From assembly GCA_016648135.1 (NCBI GenBank), contig JADDOH010023694.1, positions 35,628 through 99,627 on the forward strand: DNA of 64,000 bases. The letters are read 5' to 3'. The notes beneath the pieces were generated by a model. It was not told the DNA's origin. It made no database searches and saw only the letters and a program-made list of their open reading frames with translations. Each line of letters opens with the position of its first letter. Within the stretch, counting starts at the first letter, position 1. Source of the DNA: Agrypnia vestita (lineage: Eukaryota > Arthropoda > Insecta > Trichoptera > Phryganeidae). This document shows, piece by piece, positions 44,985 to 55,290 of this stretch. The position numbers and the translations under genes are program-made.

Positions 44985-45329
44985 TAGTTGGCAGAGTTTT
45001 AACATTTTTGTTACATCTGTTTTGAATTTGTCAGTGGTCAGTCGTTTGGTCTGTTGTGGCAGGTCGTTGTATAGTTTTAATCCGTTGCAAATTAGTCGGG
45101 ATTGTCCTGTTTTTGTTTTGGCGTGTGTTATGTGATAGTTTTGAACCGTTCTAGTGTTGTGTTGGTGTTTTTCGTGTATTTTGTGTAATTTTATGTCTTC
45201 GTCTTGTATTTCTCCAATTGCTAGTCTGTGAATGATTTTAAGTGTTTCGATTTTTGTAATGCTTTCGATGTTTAATTGTTGTCTTCTTCTTCAAATGTAG
45301 CAAATTTATTTTGTGGTAACATAATTATA

Positions 45330-45412
45330 ATTAATATAAATTAACTTTGTTTAAACCACTTATTTTTTTTTTCAATAAATAAGTGGTTTAAAAAAAGTTA
45401 ATTTATATTAAT
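45330..45412. repeat. 35-bp inverted repeat (hairpin) inside the LINE
   Basis: Arms 45330-45364 and 45378-45412 pair at 34 of 35 positions (ATTAATATAAATTAACTTTG ... AAACCACTTATT) with a 13-nt loop. Confidence 0.85.
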
Positions 45413-45944
45413 TTTAATTGTTGTGTTATACGGTATACAATTTCAGTTGGTGTTCGGTATTTCAGATCATAGACCATTTTTAGTGTTTTGTTTTGCTGTC
45501 GTTGGAGTCTGTTTAGGTTAGTTTTGTTTCCGGTTCCCCAAAAGGGTATCAAATATCCTATTCTACTCTTGACGTATGCCTGTTACATCAGAATTTTTAC
45601 GGTCTTCGGTGTGATTTCGTGTATTTTGTGGAATAGGCTGGTCAGTTTAGTCAGTGAGTCAATTACTTTGTCTATTTGAAAGGTCCATTTGAGGTGTCTG
45701 TCTATGTTGAGTCCTAAGTATTTAGTATTTTCTAGTTCAGTGAGTGTTTCGTTGTGTATTATTGTATTGTTTATATGTCCATTTTATGCGTTTTCCGTTT
45801 GGCTTCAAAGTTAATATAGTTTTTGAGCATTTAAAGTCAGAGTATTTCTTTTTGTCATTATTGTTTTCGTAAAATATTCCAAGGTCGTCTGCATATAGCA
45901 TTATTTTGCCTCTGATATTTAGCTGCTACAGGTCATTTATATAT

Positions 45945-46103
45945 TAAAGAGTTAAGGTTGTTATTACGGTCGTTAGACATATTTAACTGTAATTTCGGAT
46001 ATTTTATACGCACCGTATGTATTACCGAGAAGCGAATCTCGACGTTTCGTTGGATACTTATCCTAAAAAAGTCGAGATTCGCTTCTCGGTAATACATACG
46101 GTG
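45945..46103. mobile_element. 159-bp insertion with perfect 34-bp hairpin and 11-bp flanking repeats
   Basis: Inserted between the GVPQGSILGP and YADD blocks of the LINE. CATTTATATAT occurs at 45934-45944 and 46104-46114. The insert ends in a perfect inverted repeat (46010-46043 and 46071-46104; GCACCGTATGTATTACCGAG ... CTCGAC) around a 27-nt loop. Confidence 0.85.
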
Positions 46104-47660
46104 CATTTATATATATTATGTAGAGTAATGGTCCTAGGATTGATCCCTGTGGGACACCTTAGCTGACATTCATATAGGTACTTGTGGTTTCGTCTAGTGT
46201 GGTGTATTGCTTTCTGTCTTTTAGGTAGCTGTTGAAAACGTTGCCAGTGATTCCGATTTTTGATAATTTGTTTACTAGGGTAGTCAGATGTACTGTGTCA
46301 AATGCTTTTTTAAAATCGAAAAAGAGTCCGGTCACGCTTTTCCCTTTGTCAATTTTTGTCTGTAAATAATTTAATAAATTTATCATGGCTGTTGTGGTTC
46401 CCTTTTTTTTTGAAAGCCGTGCTGTATTTTCGTCAGTATGTTGAGTTTATTCAGGTGTTTGAGTATTCTTTTGTGTATTACTTTTACAAATATTTTACTA
46501 AATGCAGTGAGGTTTGCTATGGGTCTGTAGTTGCTGGCTTTTGCCACTTTTGTGTATTGGGGCTATTCTGGCTATTTTCAGCTCATTGAGGAAAATTCTG
46601 AGTTTCATGTGTCTATTTGTGAGTCTTGTGATGGTGGGTATTACTGTGTCTTGTATAATTTTGAGTGTTGATATTTTTATTTTGTCATATCCGGGTGATG
46701 CATTTTTTTTTTGAGATTTTTTATTACTAGCTTGATTTCTCTGTCTGCGATTTGTCTGAGGTACATTGAGGCGTTTGTTTTTGAGTCTTGTGGTGGTGTT
46801 GCTTTTTTCGGTTCATTGATTTGCATTGCTAGGTTTTCTCCGACTGTAGAGAAGAAAGTGTTTATGGTCTTCATTATTTCTTGTGGATATTCTGTGATAG
46901 TTCCATATTCTTTCTTTATTCTTTTTATGTTGTTTTTTTTTAATGTCTGAGTGGGATACAATGCTATTGACGATTTTCCAGAGTTTTTTGCTGTTACCCT
47001 CAGCATCGTTTAGTTGCGCACTATGATCTTTTTTTGCTTTTTTTATGGATGTTTTTGTCTTTTTGGCAGTAGTTATAATATTTTATAAGTTCGGTGCTAT
47101 GCGTTTCGTTTTTCATTGTTTTGTTTGCTTCGTCTCTTATTTTAATCTTTTGGAAAATGTCTTTTGTCAGCCATCCTTCTTTAATACTGTTTGTATATTT
47201 TCTTTTTGTTGTCTCGGTTGATTTGTTTAGCTCTTCTTTTATGATGAGTTCTAATTCGGCGAAGGTGTTTATTGTCTTATTTTTAGTGTTTTTTCGAGGT
47301 TTATAATGAGCTTTTTATAGTCAGTTAATTTGTTTGTGTACTCTTGTTTTCTGCTTCCTGTCTTTGTTGGTATTTCGAATTCAATCTCATTCTCAGAAAC
47401 AGAATATTCTGTTGGTCATCATACTCTGCGTACCACATATGATTAACTATGCATTCATCGCCACATTCATCGCCAGAGTAAATTGAATGTTTGAAGGCAG
47501 TAAAACGGAAAAGGAATTTTTGCAGATTCGACAGTAAACGTAGAGGCCGGCAGGCAGATAGGCGCTCATTCAACTATCTGACTTCTAACATATTTTCAGA
47601 GAAAGTTAAAAAAAAATCATTTTCGTGTCAAACAAAGTAAAGGAAAAATTAACCATTTAA

Positions 47661-48066
47661 GGCGTTACATTCACTGCAAATGCATATTTCGTCGTTTTTT
47701 TTACGAAAATGTGGGTTTTTATTATTCATTTATATCAGAATGTATATGATAGACTGCAATTTTTTTAGGGCGATAACTTAGATAGAACCTTTGTTCTTAT
47801 ATAAAAGTAATAAACTAAACATTATTTACAATAGTTAAGAAAAATATAGGCACTAATCCACAGGCCGCGGCAAAAAAAACCTTTTTAATGTTCCCGGGCG
47901 TAGAGTAGTTCGTTTAAAATTTGTATGTAAGCATAATATGTTTTTTTATACGTATAAAGTTTACTTAATTATCTAGAATCCGTACGTAGGAAATTAAGAA
48001 ATATTCAATATTAAAAAAGGTATAATGTTTCAAACATGCCAGAAATTATTACGATTTTTGGTCATT
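47661..48066. mobile_element. Left part of the TTAA-type element, second copy
   Basis: TTAA (47657-47660) then GGCGTTACATTCACTGC. It aligns with 42830-43260 through ACGAAAATGTGGGTTTTTAT, GGCGATAACTTAG and AATCCGTACGTAGG blocks. The right end is missing. Confidence 0.75.
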
Positions 48067-48084
48067 TTCAATTCATTCATTCAC

Positions 48085-48146
48085 AGATTATAGTAAGGCC
48101 TTCAAAAAAGTAGATCATCGTATTTTAGTCGATAAACTATTTTTTT
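48085..48146 (+). pseudogene. Tiny RT fragment
   Basis: FTDYSKAFKKVDHRILVDKL is readable at 48090-48143. It matches the LINE RT block around the first catalytic Asp. Confidence 0.6.
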
Positions 48147-48619
48147 TTTCATATATATTTTTTTTTGATACTTATTACATAGATACTTAATACGCCAAAC
48201 TTCACAGCAATTTTACGGCATGGTAGCCTTCAATATTATTTGACAATAATTTTTATTTTATAATGAGAATTATAGAGTAGGTCATTATCGAGTATTGCAT
48301 GATTTTTACAATTAAAGACCCCATGGCAAAAAGTTAACTAACATTTTTGTCAAAAATGAGTTAATAAGCCCTCTAAACTAAATATTGTATGCTCTTTCCA
48401 TTGGAAATAAATTCAGAACTTGAAAATAATTAGAACATGTTCAAATCAAAGGAATGAACATGTTAACTGCACCTTTTCATAAAATTCAGATCAGTTACCA
48501 ATGGGAAGAACATGTTATTTTCAATAATAACATGTTCATGCCATAATTCTGAAATTAACACGTTCTTGCCTTTTACTTTGATTGGAATATCTATGGTTAA
48601 CACAAATTTTTCTCTGGCA
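48147..48619. other. No recognised feature
   Basis: AT-rich. Several GAACATGTT-type palindromic words occur around 48430-48560 (AACATGTTC and complement, five or more times), perhaps a decayed foldback. Confidence 0.35.
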
Positions 48620-49340
48620 ATTTGAGGGATAGCATTTGAAGGGTTGTTTGACGGTCGTGTTTTACCAGTTTTAAAAAGGTGTTGTTCTATTAAAAATGAG
48701 TTCCAGAGGTCAAAATATGGTTTTGATATGTCGATAAATCATCAATTTTGTCTTTTGGTGTAGCAAGATAGAGTGAGAGCAAGAATTCGTATGATTTGCA
48801 TGTTATAATGTACATAGCAGCATTTGAAATGCAAATATCTGACAAAGAACTTGCAATTCAAAGCGAAGGCACATGCTATATAACCTTTGTTTTGAAAAAC
48901 ACTACCCCTTCTAAGGCTGTCGACAAATGTGGCCTTTTATTTGAGAAAGTTGTGGCTTTATAATTTATTATGTTACATTATGTTGCAAACTTTACTTATG
49001 GACGGAGAATGAAGGTGGCAGAGGAAGTGGCCAGCTGCCCAATGGCATTCATGAACTCTGTACATTTGGAAAACAAGAATCACCTTGTTACCTGGAATGA
49101 CTCTTGTGCTGGCCAAAGCAAAAATATTTTTACTGGCAATATTTAATTTTGGCAAGTTTAAAGTGATAGAAAATAAAATCCCGAAGGTCGGTCATTCCTA
49201 CATGAACTCAGACAGGGATATTGTTCTGGTTGAAAAAAATCTTAAATGTCAGTCCATTCAATCGGTGGATCAGTGTGTGAATATTATGATCACCTGTAAC
49301 AAAAAAATTACCCACACGTCACCATGATGGCTGGAAAAAT
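48620..49340 (+). pseudogene. DDE-transposase-like remnant
   Basis: Frames on the plus strand read ASCPMAFMNSVHLENKNHLV, then TWNDSCAGQSKNIF and KVGHSYMNSDRDIVLVEKNL (ORF 49085-49327). The S-D-x-C-x-G-Q-x-x-N block and the GHS-M-x-x-D-RD block are familiar from a group of arthropod transposase-like proteins. Multiple shifts. It may be the protein family behind the GAGCCCTTGCC elements, but that link is only a guess. Confidence 0.5.
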
Positions 49341-49361
49341 TATTTAAAATCAAAGAATCTA

Positions 49362-49575
49362 AAGTCCAGCGGTCGAAAATAATCTTTTTGTCGTAGCCGC
49401 AGTTATACCCCTGTGAGACAGTTCGTAGGTACAATACTTGCATATGACTTTACTTTCGTCATCTATAAACAATTTAAAAATTATTTTAGAGCGAGTCCCC
49501 GAACAAATCAAAATAAACTTGTCTCAATGAACCGACTTTGTTTTGGAACGGAAATAAAATGGAACGAACAATACA
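49362..49575 (-). pseudogene. hAT transposase C-terminal remnant, copy 2
   Basis: Aligns with 59244-59440 (TGGCATATGACTTTACTTTC-type blocks, GAGTCCCCGAACAAA, CGACTTTGTTTTGG). See 59154-59440 for the coding evidence. The frame here is more decayed. Confidence 0.6.
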
Positions 49576-49837
49576 TATTACAAAATAAAAAGTACATGAA
49601 ATGAGCACGTAATCTTATTAATAACCCAACGAAACTAGATGAAAACTAAACTTATGTTATGCTGTGAAACAAGTAACAATTGACAACTTGAGAACTCAAC
49701 AAATCCATTCATTCAATGTTAGGGGAATCCCCTATAATAAAGTGCAGAGTGCGTAGGTGTGTTCGGATACACGGTGCACAGCCAAACTGTAATTTGCATT
49801 GCGTTCAGTTATAAATAGTTTGTTTTTAATATTCATG

Positions 49838-49917
49838 ATGATATTCGGCGAATAGGAATATTTGGTAAATATCTACTATTCGGCGAATACGAATATTCGT
49901 ATTCGTTCCATCACTAC
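49838..49917. repeat. hAT-type terminus with GAATACGAATATTCG motifs
   Basis: ATTCGTATTCGTTCCATCACTA (split here: ATTCGTATTCG, TTCCATCACTA) closes a run of TATTCGGCGAATA motifs. The opposite-oriented relative is at 59021-59100 (TAGTGATGAAACAAATAC). Probably the two ends of related hAT elements. Confidence 0.5.
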
Positions 49918-50557
49918 TGAAAATCTTATGCTAGACCAAGCAGAAATGACAGTGATTTTCTCGAATTTGAAGAAAATCATGAAGAATACCAAATTCATGA
50001 CAAATTGACAGGTGCGAGATGTTGATGCGCGTGATTGGCACATGATTGGCTTATTTCAAATGAAATTGTAACTGATGATGAAGTATTAAACAACAAAGAT
50101 ATTTTACAGTGTGCGCTATACTGTGTCAATAATGATGAAGAGAAGTGTGAGCTGATTTCTGTAGAAAAATCAACCATGTTATCTAAATCGTTTCTCTCTT
50201 TGGGTGATTACAGTTTTTCTTTTGTTATCTTTTTAGTGAAGTAAATAGTAATTGTGCAAAAAAAAGTATTTGACAGCCCTGCAACATACTGGTGGCATTT
50301 TTGCTGTGTGTAAACACGCGTGTGCACGACTTTTGGACTGTAGGCACGCATGATACGTGATTTTTGGAAATTTTCTGTATTAGACAATGTTGATCAACCA
50401 AGAATTTGATTATCTAGAATTTTTTTCACCATTCATTCCAGATAATTGGGAATCTACTATATATCAGTATGCATTTTCTCAATTCGAACAAATATTTCAT
50501 CTTCCATGTCTTCTTGAGTGAAATTATTGTTAAATATAGTTTGGATGGTATTGTCAG
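49918..50557. other. Unassigned; weak pogo/jerky-like frame
   Basis: The ORF at 50035-50244 (AHDWLISNEIVTDDEVLNNK ...) has an acidic stretch reminiscent of the tail of jerky/Tigger proteins, but too little to call. Confidence 0.25.
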
Positions 50558-50735
50558 GTGCAGGGGTGGCTCCCGATGATGGAGTGAGTGCAGCGGGCAC
50601 CATTAGCTTCCCGGCCCACTGGGGCGTGGGGGTGGGGGGCGTGGCGCGGGGGGTGGGGGTCCCCGTGCCGCCCCCCACTGACCTGCTCGCCACCATCTCC
50701 ATGTTCGAGCAGCAGATCAAGTCTGAGCCCATGGG
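50558..50735 (+). CDS. Internal coding exon of a probable nuclear regulator (exon A)
   Basis: A GC-rich island in AT-rich DNA with an open frame: AGVAPDDGVSAAGTISFPAH, a Gly/Val-rich segment, then PPPTDLLATISMFEQQIKSE and PMG. It ends at the donor ATGGG-GTAAGT (phase 2). The likely acceptor is TTGTCAG at 50551-50557, or the next AG at 50563. Splicing to the acceptor at 52356 gives an uninterrupted PMG-FYSSHPHVHSAPP reading. IKSE fits the SUMO-attachment consensus (hydrophobic-Lys-x-Glu). The glutamine- and proline-rich composition suggests a transcription factor, but no DNA-binding domain is present in the window and I do not name the gene. The plus strand has dense G-runs (50622-50662). Confidence 0.7.
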
Positions 50736-52356
50736 GTAAGTTTCACTCACTCTGTTTTTTTTCTACCAGAGTATAACATATACGATATTGTCAGTTCACT
50801 AATAATATTTATTTTAATAAAAATTAAAAATGATTTAAATTAAAAAATATTTTAACAAGTCTTTAAGTAATAATAATAAGTTTAATAAAATTTAATAAGT
50901 TTAATAAATCACGTAACTTGATAATGTATTTCAATTATTTTGAACAAAAAATACTTATTTTGTTTGCTTCCCATTACATAGTTATTTTTGTAACATTGAT
51001 ACCATACGTATGTATTCAAGTTTCGGGAAAAAAATCACATTTTTTTATCAAGATAAATAAATATGTAAGGTATGTTTTTTTTAAAGTTGAAGACTGAAAT
51101 GAAATAAAAATCGTAGTAATTTCCACAGTTTGGCTTTATTGGAAAAGTAATTTTATGCCATTAGCGTATAAATGTAAAATCGGCCGTATTCCGAAAATAG
51201 CAGTATTGGGATCTTAAGATTGCCTTTCTAAGATTCTGCCAACACTTATTGAGAAGAATAAAAACTATACGAGACGTAGGTATACGTCGGTATTCGGTGT
51301 TTGTCATAACTCACATAACTTCACATAACTCCCTCCAAGTAAATACATTTATTTGCAGTGTCTGATGTCTGCAATGCCTTTAGAAAAGGGATTGATTTCT
51401 CTGGTACCTTCTTATCCAGGCGGTCTGGTCTGACAGAGCTTCAAACGGATTACTGAAGTATCTATCGCAAACCTAAGCGCACAATTCTCATTTTTTGATT
51501 AAAATTTCAAGAAATAAGTACTAATGATGTATTATATTTAAAGCTTATAGAAAAAAAAACATTTCGTATGCACTTATTAATTTCTTCTCCCATAGCGTTC
51601 TGATGTAAAATTATGGCAAAATTGTCATTGACATGTTAGACTCGTATTACGTATTTTCGAGCGACGCTACGAAAGGGAGTAATAAGAAATTTCCAAAAAT
51701 CCAAAATTATACTATAATCAGGTTCCGTGTCTACCAGACGTGTTGAAATATTTTCATACAACTTAGTAAGTTGTATGAGAAAAAACCATTAAAAATTTGA
51801 AAAATCCAAAAATTTATTAATTTTTTTTAAAGAAAATTTGATAGATCTTCTTGATAGTCGCCACGAGTCTGCTTGCAAAATTTCAGCTCGATTGGATCAC
51901 GGGAAAAGGGTTAAAAATCGATCCAAATTTTTTTCGTCAAGCAAGCAGACGCCACGAGTTAATATAAAGGGAGTAAAAACATTGTGAGAGAAATTGCGCG
52001 GCATCCGACCGGTTAAACACTAATGGCATAAAGTTATCTTTCCAATAAAGCTAATACTGTGTACATTACCATGATTTTTATGTGTTTTTTTTCATTTTAA
52101 AATTTTATATATCTAAAAAAAACACAATTTTCTCTATTTCTAAAATAATCGAAATATCAAAATGTACAGTGAAAACTTTAAAATTTCTGGCTTTTTTAAA
52201 ATACTTTACCAAGGAATATGTCCTTGCGAAAATGGGAAAATCTACCGTATTCTCAACATTAGTTGAACCTAGGTAGTAAATATTAAGAATAATAATTTAG
52301 TTTGTATTCCAAGAGGCAGAATTTTAATAACTTTGTAGGTTTAACGTATTTCCTAG
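50736..52356 (+). other. Intron of the glutamine-rich gene
   Basis: Begins GTAAGT, ends TTTCCTAG. AT-rich throughout and filled from 51115 to 52070 by an inverted-repeat element. Confidence 0.65.
51115..52070. mobile_element. Intronic inverted-repeat element (about 950 bp)
   Basis: Left GTAATTTCCACAGTTTGGCT then TTATTGGAAAAGTAA; the reverse complement of the right end is GTAATGTACACAGTATTAGC then TTTATTGGAAAGATAA. The arms are similar for about 50 bp, including TTTATGCCATTAG. The interior contains a GACGCCACGAGTTAA/CCACGAGTCTGCTTG unit also found at 57640-57835. No coding capacity. Confidence 0.65.
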
Positions 52357-52657
52357 TTTCTACTCATCCCATCCGCACGTGCACTCGGCTCCCCCAACCG
52401 TAGTGCGCGGAGACAACTCGAATCACTCCATCATCAGTAGCCAACAACAGCAGCAGCAGCAGCAACACCAGCACCAACAGCAGCTCCAACAACAGCAGCA
52501 GCAGCTCCAGGACCAACTTCAGGAGCAGCAGTTGCAAGACCAGCAGCCAGAGGACAGTAAGGAAAGCTTAGTCTTGCAGCAACAGCATGTGGCGGCAGCT
52601 CTCGCTCAGCAGGCCCAGGCCCAGGCCCAAGCCCAGGCTGAACAAGAACAAAATCAG
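52357..52657 (+). CDS. Internal coding exon with polyglutamine (exon B)
   Basis: Acceptor TTTCCTAG at 52349-52356, donor CAG-GTAGGC at 52657/52658, 301 nt, entering in phase 2 and leaving in phase 0. The frame reads FYSSHPHVHSAPPTVVRGDN, SNHSIISS, a Gln tract with His and Leu interruptions, QLQDQQPEDSKESLVLQQQH, VAAALAQQ, then a QAQAQAQAEQEQNQ stretch. Such low-complexity Q/A-rich segments are typical of insect transcription factors and co-activators. Reading on past the donor gives only 20 codons to a stop, supporting the splice. Downstream exons were not found before 64000. Confidence 0.8.
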
Positions 52658-53517
52658 GTAGGCCTGCTTTGTACCTACAGCTCTGTTGGAATCAACCGCT
52701 TGCAAAGATATATGGATTCATAGCTATCATTTTCCATTGAATCAATGTCAAAACTGTATAAATATTACTGATAATTTTTCAAATTAAAAGCTTGCCACAA
52801 GTCAATTCAACTGAGATAATTAAAGTGTTTAGTTATGCATATATTAAATTAAAGAATTTAGTTATGCATATGTTAACACGTTTAAGATTTGCTATAACGC
52901 TGCAGAAAAAATGGTTAAAAATTTTGTTCTGTGTAATAATACAATTTGAATTATAAATTGTGGAAAAGAATAATAGTTTATTATTGTTTTTCGAGGGAAA
53001 TAATATTTTGCGAGTACCACAAATTGTGCACTTTATGGTACCCGCCAAATATTAAAATAAAATGAAGCATGGGATTTGTTTAGTCCTTTGATATCACTAT
53101 CAACTGTGAATTAAGCTCAGTTCATAATACACATGTATCTATTTCATCCTAGGACTTGTTACACACAAGTTGAAAATACATGTACCTATATAAGTATAAC
53201 CCAGGTGGCCTAAAATGTATTTCTTTTTAAGGGCTTGTGTTAAAAAAATTCTTTTGATGATATCCTTCATAATGTGAATTACAGAATCTGCCTTAGACAA
53301 AGCTTTTTTTCCATCAATATTGCACCATCTTTTTAGTCCACTCTCAGAGTATGCTGGAAAACGTTTAGGCAGTGGGTTATGTAATATAAATATTGACTTT
53401 TCATTTTTGTAGCAATATGATAAATAAAAAACGTGATAAATTCAAATAAAGAATCTGCTTCTATAATTTGGCACTTAGATATTATAATATCAGTTGTACA
53501 AATGATTGATGATAATA
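52658..53517. other. No recognised feature (probably intron)
   Basis: AT-rich sequence downstream of exon B. The minus-strand ORFs lack domains. Confidence 0.4.
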
Positions 53518-54803
53518 TTAGGTCCTTACGTATGAAATTGGCGTTTTGCCGTACTGGCAAATTTGATCTCAAATATCTTCTCTTTGGTTAGGAATTCCAA
53601 ATCCAAATTTATGCAGCTATTTACTCATGTATTTGTGTTTTGAAAATTATAATTCATTTGTTTTTTCCTCAATTGTTTTTTTCTTTGCGTCACTCAGTTT
53701 ACAAAATGAAAAACTTGAAATATCGCGTTATTTACGAGTACGAGTTCCACCGTGGCACCAGTGCTGCAGAAACGGCTCGAAGGATTAATGATGTGTATGG
53801 CGACGGTGCCGCAAAAGAAAACACAGTGCGTTTTTGGTTCCAACGTTTTCGTTCTGGAAATTTCTACCTGCAGAACAAGCCCCGTGGACGGCCGGAGACC
53901 AAAGTTGATAATGAAGAATTGAAGGCTATTGTGGAAGCGGATCCATCGCAAACCACATCCGAGTTAGCTGCAGGCTGCGGTGTTAGTGATAAAACTGTTT
54001 TAATCCACTTGAAGCAAATGGTAAGGTGAAAAAGCTTGAAAGGTGGGTACCTCACGAATTGAGTGAAGCAAATCAACAAACGCGCGTTGACTGCTGCGTT
54101 GCATTACTCAACCGGCACAATAATGAAGGGATTTTAAATCGAATCATTACCTGTGATGAACAGTGGATCCTGTACGATAATCGGAAGCGCTCATCGCAAT
54201 GGCTGAACCCTGCCGAACCAGCCAAACCATGCCCCAAGCGAAAATTGACTCCAAAAAAAAGTTACTTGTGAGCGTTTGGTGGACTAGTGCTGGTGTCGTT
54301 CACTACAGCTTTCTTAAATCTGGCCAGACGATTACGGCAGATGTCTATTGTCAGCAACTGCAAACCATGATGGAAAAGCTAGCTGCTAAACAACCGAGGC
54401 TGGTAATCGCTCTAGGCCACTGCTGCTTCATGATAACGCTAGACCACACACTGCACAACAGACGGCTACCAAATTAGAAGAGCTTCAATTGGAATGTCTA
54501 AGACATCCACCGTACTCTCCGGACCTTGCTCCAACAGATTACCATTTTTTTCGAAATTTGGATAACTTCTTGCAAAGGAAAAAATTCAACTCCGATGGGG
54601 CAGTCCAAACCGCCTTCAAAGGTTTTATTGATTCCCGTCCGAATGGTTTTTTTGGTAAAGGGATTGATGAACTACCTATGAGATGGCAAAAGTGCATAGA
54701 TAGCAATGGTACATACTTTGATTAAATAAATATATTATAATAAAAAAAAATCGGCTTTATGTTTCTCACATACTAAACGTCAATTTCATATGTAAGGACC
54801 TAA
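53518..54803 (+). mobile_element. mariner element, copy 2 (1286 bp)
   Basis: Same family and length as 7742-9027, with terminal TTAGGTCCTTACGTATGAAA and the complement at the right end (two mismatches between arms). Flanked by TA on both sides. It is probably in the intron after exon B, in the same orientation as that gene. Confidence 0.95.
53706..54725 (+). pseudogene. mariner transposase with three frameshifts (copy 2)
   Basis: The start and end correspond to copy 1 (1020 nt in both). Relative to copy 1 there is a 1-bp deletion at about 54019 (AAGCAAATGG instead of AAGCAAATTGG), a 2-bp gain in an A-run at about 54255-54262, and a 1-bp deletion near 54403 (GGTAATCGC instead of GGTTAATCGC). 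These sum to zero, so the length is kept, but the reading frame is lost from residue about 105 to about 233. The CAG codon that is TAG in copy 1 is intact here. Catalytic blocks TCDEQWI, MITLDHT (shifted frame) and YSPDLAPTDYHFF are all recognisable. Confidence 0.95.
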
Positions 54804-55122
54804 TATATCAAGATAATATTTGAAAATTAGTTTTCTTATTTAAAGTTTATTGTATTAAATTGAATTTTATTGTTCCAGATATTAGTCAAATTTTACAACA
54901 CAATTTGCACATCGAAAATTGAGATAAATTGCCAAAAAAAATAACTTGCCTACACCTTGAAGTAGTTTATCAGCTGTTTTTCATTCATCCCGGGCTCAAA
55001 ACTTTTTGTAAAAATCCGGAAATAAAAAAAAAAACAGCTAAAAATAAATAGAACATTTAAAATGATAGGAAAATAATTGTAGCAAATTGACCTTCAATTT
55101 ATTTCTTTGGATTGTGTTATAA
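54804..55122. other. No recognised feature
   Basis: AT-rich spacer between the mariner and the long palindrome. Confidence 0.4.
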
Positions 55123-55290
55123 AATCTTCTGTGTATAGTTTTCTGGGATATTCTTCCGTTTATATGTTACCTCTCTGGCCGACGTTTCAGATCCCATTGC
55201 ATGATGGACCCTGCAATGGGATCCGAAATGTCGGCCAGAGAGGTCACATATACACGGAAGAATATCCCAGAAAACTATACACAGAAGATT
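55123..55290. repeat. Long palindrome, 79-bp arms with 10-nt loop
   Basis: Arms 55123-55201 and 55212-55290 are nearly perfect inverted copies (AATCTTCTGTGTATAGTTTT ... CCCATTGCA); the loop is TGATGGACCC. The outer edge runs into GAACGGCCATGAAAACCTAG. It is related to 12391-12600. Non-coding foldback element. Confidence 0.9.

Larger units (their letters stand above)
44985..47560 (-). mobile_element. Minus-strand non-LTR retrotransposon, degenerate
   Basis: Read on the minus strand from about 47560. A pre-RT region at 46677-47006 includes INTFFSTVGENLAMQINEP. RT blocks follow: GLFFDFKKAFDTVHLTTLVN (46159-46386, first catalytic Asp), GVPQGSILGPLLYIIY (about 46115-46160), IMLYADDLGIFYENNNDKKK (about 45845-45905, YADD), then YLIPFWGTGNKTNLNRLQRQ near 45500-45560. 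The 3' part (about 45000-45200) has QSRLICNGLKLYNDLPQQT. The order and spacing fit the CR1/Jockey group. Stops and frameshifts break it, and two hairpin insertions (45330-45412; 45945-46103) interrupt it. Confidence 0.8.

Noticed and set aside
50035..50244. 69-codon ORF with an acidic stretch, possibly jerky/Tigger-like
   Set aside because: Too short and without a diagnostic motif; mentioned only as a weak possibility.
50457..50750. 97-codon minus-strand ORF opposite exon A
   Set aside because: Antisense shadow of the GC-rich exon; the plus strand has matching splice sites and phase.
53504..54818. A longer target duplication (GATAATA) around mariner copy 2
   Set aside because: GATAATA is offset by eight bases on the right flank and the sequence is AT-rich, so only the TA duplication is supported.
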